A DNA stretch of 64,000 nt from Arthrobacter sp. CAU 1506 (GTDB lineage Bacteria > Actinomycetota > Actinomycetes > Actinomycetales > Micrococcaceae): positions 1 to 64,000 of the forward strand of contig NZ_SUKC01000015.1 in the NCBI RefSeq assembly GCF_005047635.1, written 5' to 3'. The notes below the pieces were generated by a model. It did not search any database and was not told the origin of the DNA. It worked only from the letters and a program-made list of their open reading frames with translations. The translations under genes were made by a program, and so were the position numbers. Below are positions 62,292 through 64,000 of the stretch, in pieces (position 1 is the first letter of the stretch; each line of letters opens with the position of its first letter).

Positions 62292-62921
62292 TTAGCCCGG
62301 AAGCGGAATGTTCACTCCCGCCGGCGGTCCCCGCAGCGGCACCAGTCTGACCAGATACGCGGTGTGCAGCGGCAGCGGACCCTGGGTGTTGATCGGCAGG
62401 GACACGCGGACGGGCGCCGCGATGGCGGTAGGCAGTTGGACCAGCGGCCGCAGCCAGCCGGCCAGCGCCCACAGGGCAGCCTCGCCGCGAGCCAGCATCA
62501 GCGCGGTCAGCATGGTCGCCAGCACGTGGGCGGCAAGCATGCCCGGCGAGTTGCCGGTGTGCGCCGACGCGGACACGCAGTCGAGCGCCACTGCCGCGTG
62601 CCCGGCATGGCCAAGGTGGCCGGCATGGCCGGCGTGTTCGGCCAGCGGGCTGGCCGGCGCGCACTGGACCGTTCCGAAGAGTTCAAAGGCCTGGTGCAGC
62701 GCCAGCTGACCGAAGGACAACACCGCCAGGACGGTGGCCGGCCCCAGCCGGCGCCCGGCCAGCACCATGACCGGCAGCCAGGTGAGCGCGCCCAGTGCCA
62801 GTACGACGGCGGCGGGCGGCATGGCGCCGCCGGCGGCGGTGTGTGCGCCGGCGGCGAGGCAGAGCACGGCGGCGGCGACGACGGCCGACCGGCCGAAGCG
62901 CAGCGCGCTACCCATGGTCAT
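62292..62921 (-). CDS. His-rich membrane protein, 209 aa
   Basis: The ATG overlaps the rlmH stop (ATGA); a second ATG two codons later is possible. About five hydrophobic helices are present, with a loop EHAGHAGHLGHAGHAAVALD near residues 94-113 holding five His residues likely to bind metal. The family is not recognised. It is followed 73 bp later by the YcnI-type gene, so a shared copper or metal role is likely. Translational coupling with rlmH looks positional rather than functional. Confidence 0.72.
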   Translation of the reverse strand: MTMGSALRFGRSAVVAAAVLCLAAGAHTAAGGAMPPAAVVLALGALTWLPVMVLAGRRLGPATVLAVLSFGQLALHQAFELFGTVQCAPASPLAEHAGHAGHLGHAGHAAVALDCVSASAHTGNSPGMLAAHVLATMLTALMLARGEAALWALAGWLRPLVQLPTAIAAPVRVSLPINTQGPLPLHTAYLVRLVPLRGPPAGVNIPLPG

Positions 62922-63385
62922 TCATGGTGGTAGGGCCGCCCGCCGGCGATCTCCTGGGCCCGGTAGAGCTGCTCGATCAGGATCAGCCGGACCAGTTGGT
63001 GCGGAAAGACCAGTTTGGACAGGGACCAGACAAAGTCTGCGCGGCGGTGGATCGAGTCGTCCACGCCGTACGCACCGCCGATGATCAGGGTGACATTGCG
63101 CGAGCTGTCCAAGGGCTGCTGCAAGGTGCGGGCCAGCGTGGGCGAATCGATGTTCTTGCCGCGCTCGTCCAGCAGGACGACGAAGTCGTTGGCATGCTTG
63201 CCGGCGAGCTTGGCCAGCAGGGTTTCGGATTCTTCCCGGCGCGCGGCGTCATGTTCCCGGGAGGAGTGCGGGATGGGCTGCCAGCTGACGTCGAACGGCT
63301 TCTTCATCCGCTTTTCGTAGCGGTCGATTCCCTCCGCCACCCATGACTCGTGCTTGCGTCCGATGGTGAGGATGCGCAGGCTCAT
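62918..63385 (-). CDS. rlmH: 23S rRNA pseudouridine-1915 N3-methyltransferase
   Basis: The 155-residue SPOUT methyltransferase matches RlmH end to end: ILTIGRKHESWVAEGIDRYE, VVLLDERGKNIDSPTLA, the knot region FIIGGAYGVD (here LIIGGAYGVDDSI) and the end LYRAQEIAGGRPYHHE. It methylates pseudouridine in helix 69 of 23S rRNA on the assembled 70S ribosome. It overlaps both neighbours by a few bases, placing it in a compact minus-strand operon. Confidence 0.96.
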   Translation of the reverse strand: MSLRILTIGRKHESWVAEGIDRYEKRMKKPFDVSWQPIPHSSREHDAARREESETLLAKLAGKHANDFVVLLDERGKNIDSPTLARTLQQPLDSSRNVTLIIGGAYGVDDSIHRRADFVWSLSKLVFPHQLVRLILIEQLYRAQEIAGGRPYHHE

Positions 63386-64000
63386 CCGTCGGCTGCCGGG
63401 AACTTACGGACGGTCAGGATTTGCGCGGCGCGGCCCACCGGACCCTGCTCATCGAACAGTTCGGTATCGGTCATGCCCACCCCTCCGGAGCCAAAGGTGA
63501 CCCGGGTGTCCAAGCCGGTCCAGTCTCCGTGCGGTTGGCGGAACAAGTGGATGGTCAGGTCCAGGTTGGGGAACATGTATTCGCGCGGGTCCTGCCGCAC
63601 GGCAACCCCGTTCGCGGTGTCCACAATGCTGACGAAGCGGGCCAGCGGGTGGATGTCCTCGCCCAGGACCAACGGGTGCAACGGCCGCGCCCACACCGTT
63701 CGGTTGCCGGGCCCGCCGTCTGCGACCGTGCGGAACTCCGTGGCACGGATGAACCCGCCGTCCCAGACGCTCTGCATCGGCGCCGGCGGGCAACCTTCCG
63801 GCCGCGGCAAGCCTTGATGCGCGGGACCGGCGACGGCTGCGGTATCGCCGGCGAGCTGCCGCCAAACCTGGGCGCGGATGGCGGCGCGGCCCTGCGCCAT
63901 GAAGGTGGCCTCCAGCAGTTCGATCGTCCGGCCGGGACGAAGCACCCGGGTATGGATCTCGAACTCGCCGCCGTGGATGATGCCCAGGATCTCGAAGTTG
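63382..64000 (-). CDS. Thioesterase-family (TesB/4HBT-like) protein, start beyond the window
   Basis: The frame is open through the right edge; 205 residues are visible and the start is missing. FEILGIIHGGEFEIHTRVLR, then RTIELLEATFMAQGRAAIRA, is the first hot-dog half. VSIVDTANGVAVRQDP, then DLTIHLFRQPHGDWTGLDT, is the second, as in acyl-CoA thioesterases of the TesB fold. The stop overlaps the rlmH start by 3 bp. The substrate is unknown. Confidence 0.85.
   Translation of the reverse strand, partial: NFEILGIIHGGEFEIHTRVLRPGRTIELLEATFMAQGRAAIRAQVWRQLAGDTAAVAGPAHQGLPRPEGCPPAPMQSVWDGGFIRATEFRTVADGGPGNRTVWARPLHPLVLGEDIHPLARFVSIVDTANGVAVRQDPREYMFPNLDLTIHLFRQPHGDWTGLDTRVTFGSGGVGMTDTELFDEQGPVGRAAQILTVRKFPAADG

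Overview
The window is GC-rich actinobacterial chromosome, most like Micrococcaceae (Arthrobacter and relatives). The supporting genes are a DUF222/HNH protein with a LexA box, a UmuD/UmuC pair, an actinobacterial Nei with Lhr, a RutE-like nitroreductase, a long membrane protein of the DUF6541 type, and above all a cre-type alkylphenol catabolic operon. I see no rRNA, tRNA, CRISPR array, transposase or phage gene. GC content and species were judged by eye, not computed.

Layout. 1-4.4 kb: the amino end of a DUF222/HNH protein and a umuDC-like pair, each behind a near-consensus LexA box, with an aldo/keto reductase between them. 4.4-10.7 kb: a repeat-rich gap, three small stress-type proteins, an epimerase-like oxidoreductase, an aldehyde dehydrogenase and a catalase. 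11-16.4 kb: an MFS transporter diverging from a protein that looks like a TetR ligand domain without its DNA-binding half, then small housekeeping and redox genes. 16.5-24 kb: a membrane diguanylate cyclase, a ThiD/PdxK-type kinase, a YhhQ-type queuosine-precursor transporter and tRNA-guanine transglycosylase (a queuine salvage pair), and a TetR regulator with two matching palindromic operator candidates. 24-33 kb: membrane, SRPBCC, NUDIX-like, VOC, YdeI-like and GH76 proteins and an SDR, separated by repeat-rich spacers. 33-36 kb: phosphoenolpyruvate carboxylase.

36.3-48.4 kb is the most coherent system. An HD-domain hydrolase and an IclR regulator precede a plus-strand run of P450, ATP-grasp PEP-synthase half, PEP-utilising half, SDR, [2Fe-2S] ferredoxin, ferredoxin reductase, HD phosphohydrolase, aldehyde dehydrogenase and two SMR efflux subunits. 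Content and gene order (J-I-H-G-F-E-D-C) match the 4-cresol cre genes of Corynebacterium glutamicum. The inferred route is: phosphorylate the phenol, oxidise the methyl group with the P450 system, remove the phosphate, then oxidise alcohol to aldehyde to acid. A perfect IclR-type palindrome sits at the operon promoter and a close copy lies in front of the extra HD gene.

48.4-64 kb: membrane proteins (TspO-like, DedA), a macrodomain protein, an RluA-type pseudouridine synthase, DUF6541, a nei-lhr DNA-repair pair whose lhr carries in-frame copies of a dispersed palindromic repeat, a DUF4232 lipoprotein, a YcnI-type copper protein with a His-rich membrane partner, rlmH, and a thioesterase cut by the right edge.

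Repeats are a theme. GACGACGGCGGTG-type stems recur in terminator-like hairpins, and several palindromic or tandem families occupy the spacers.
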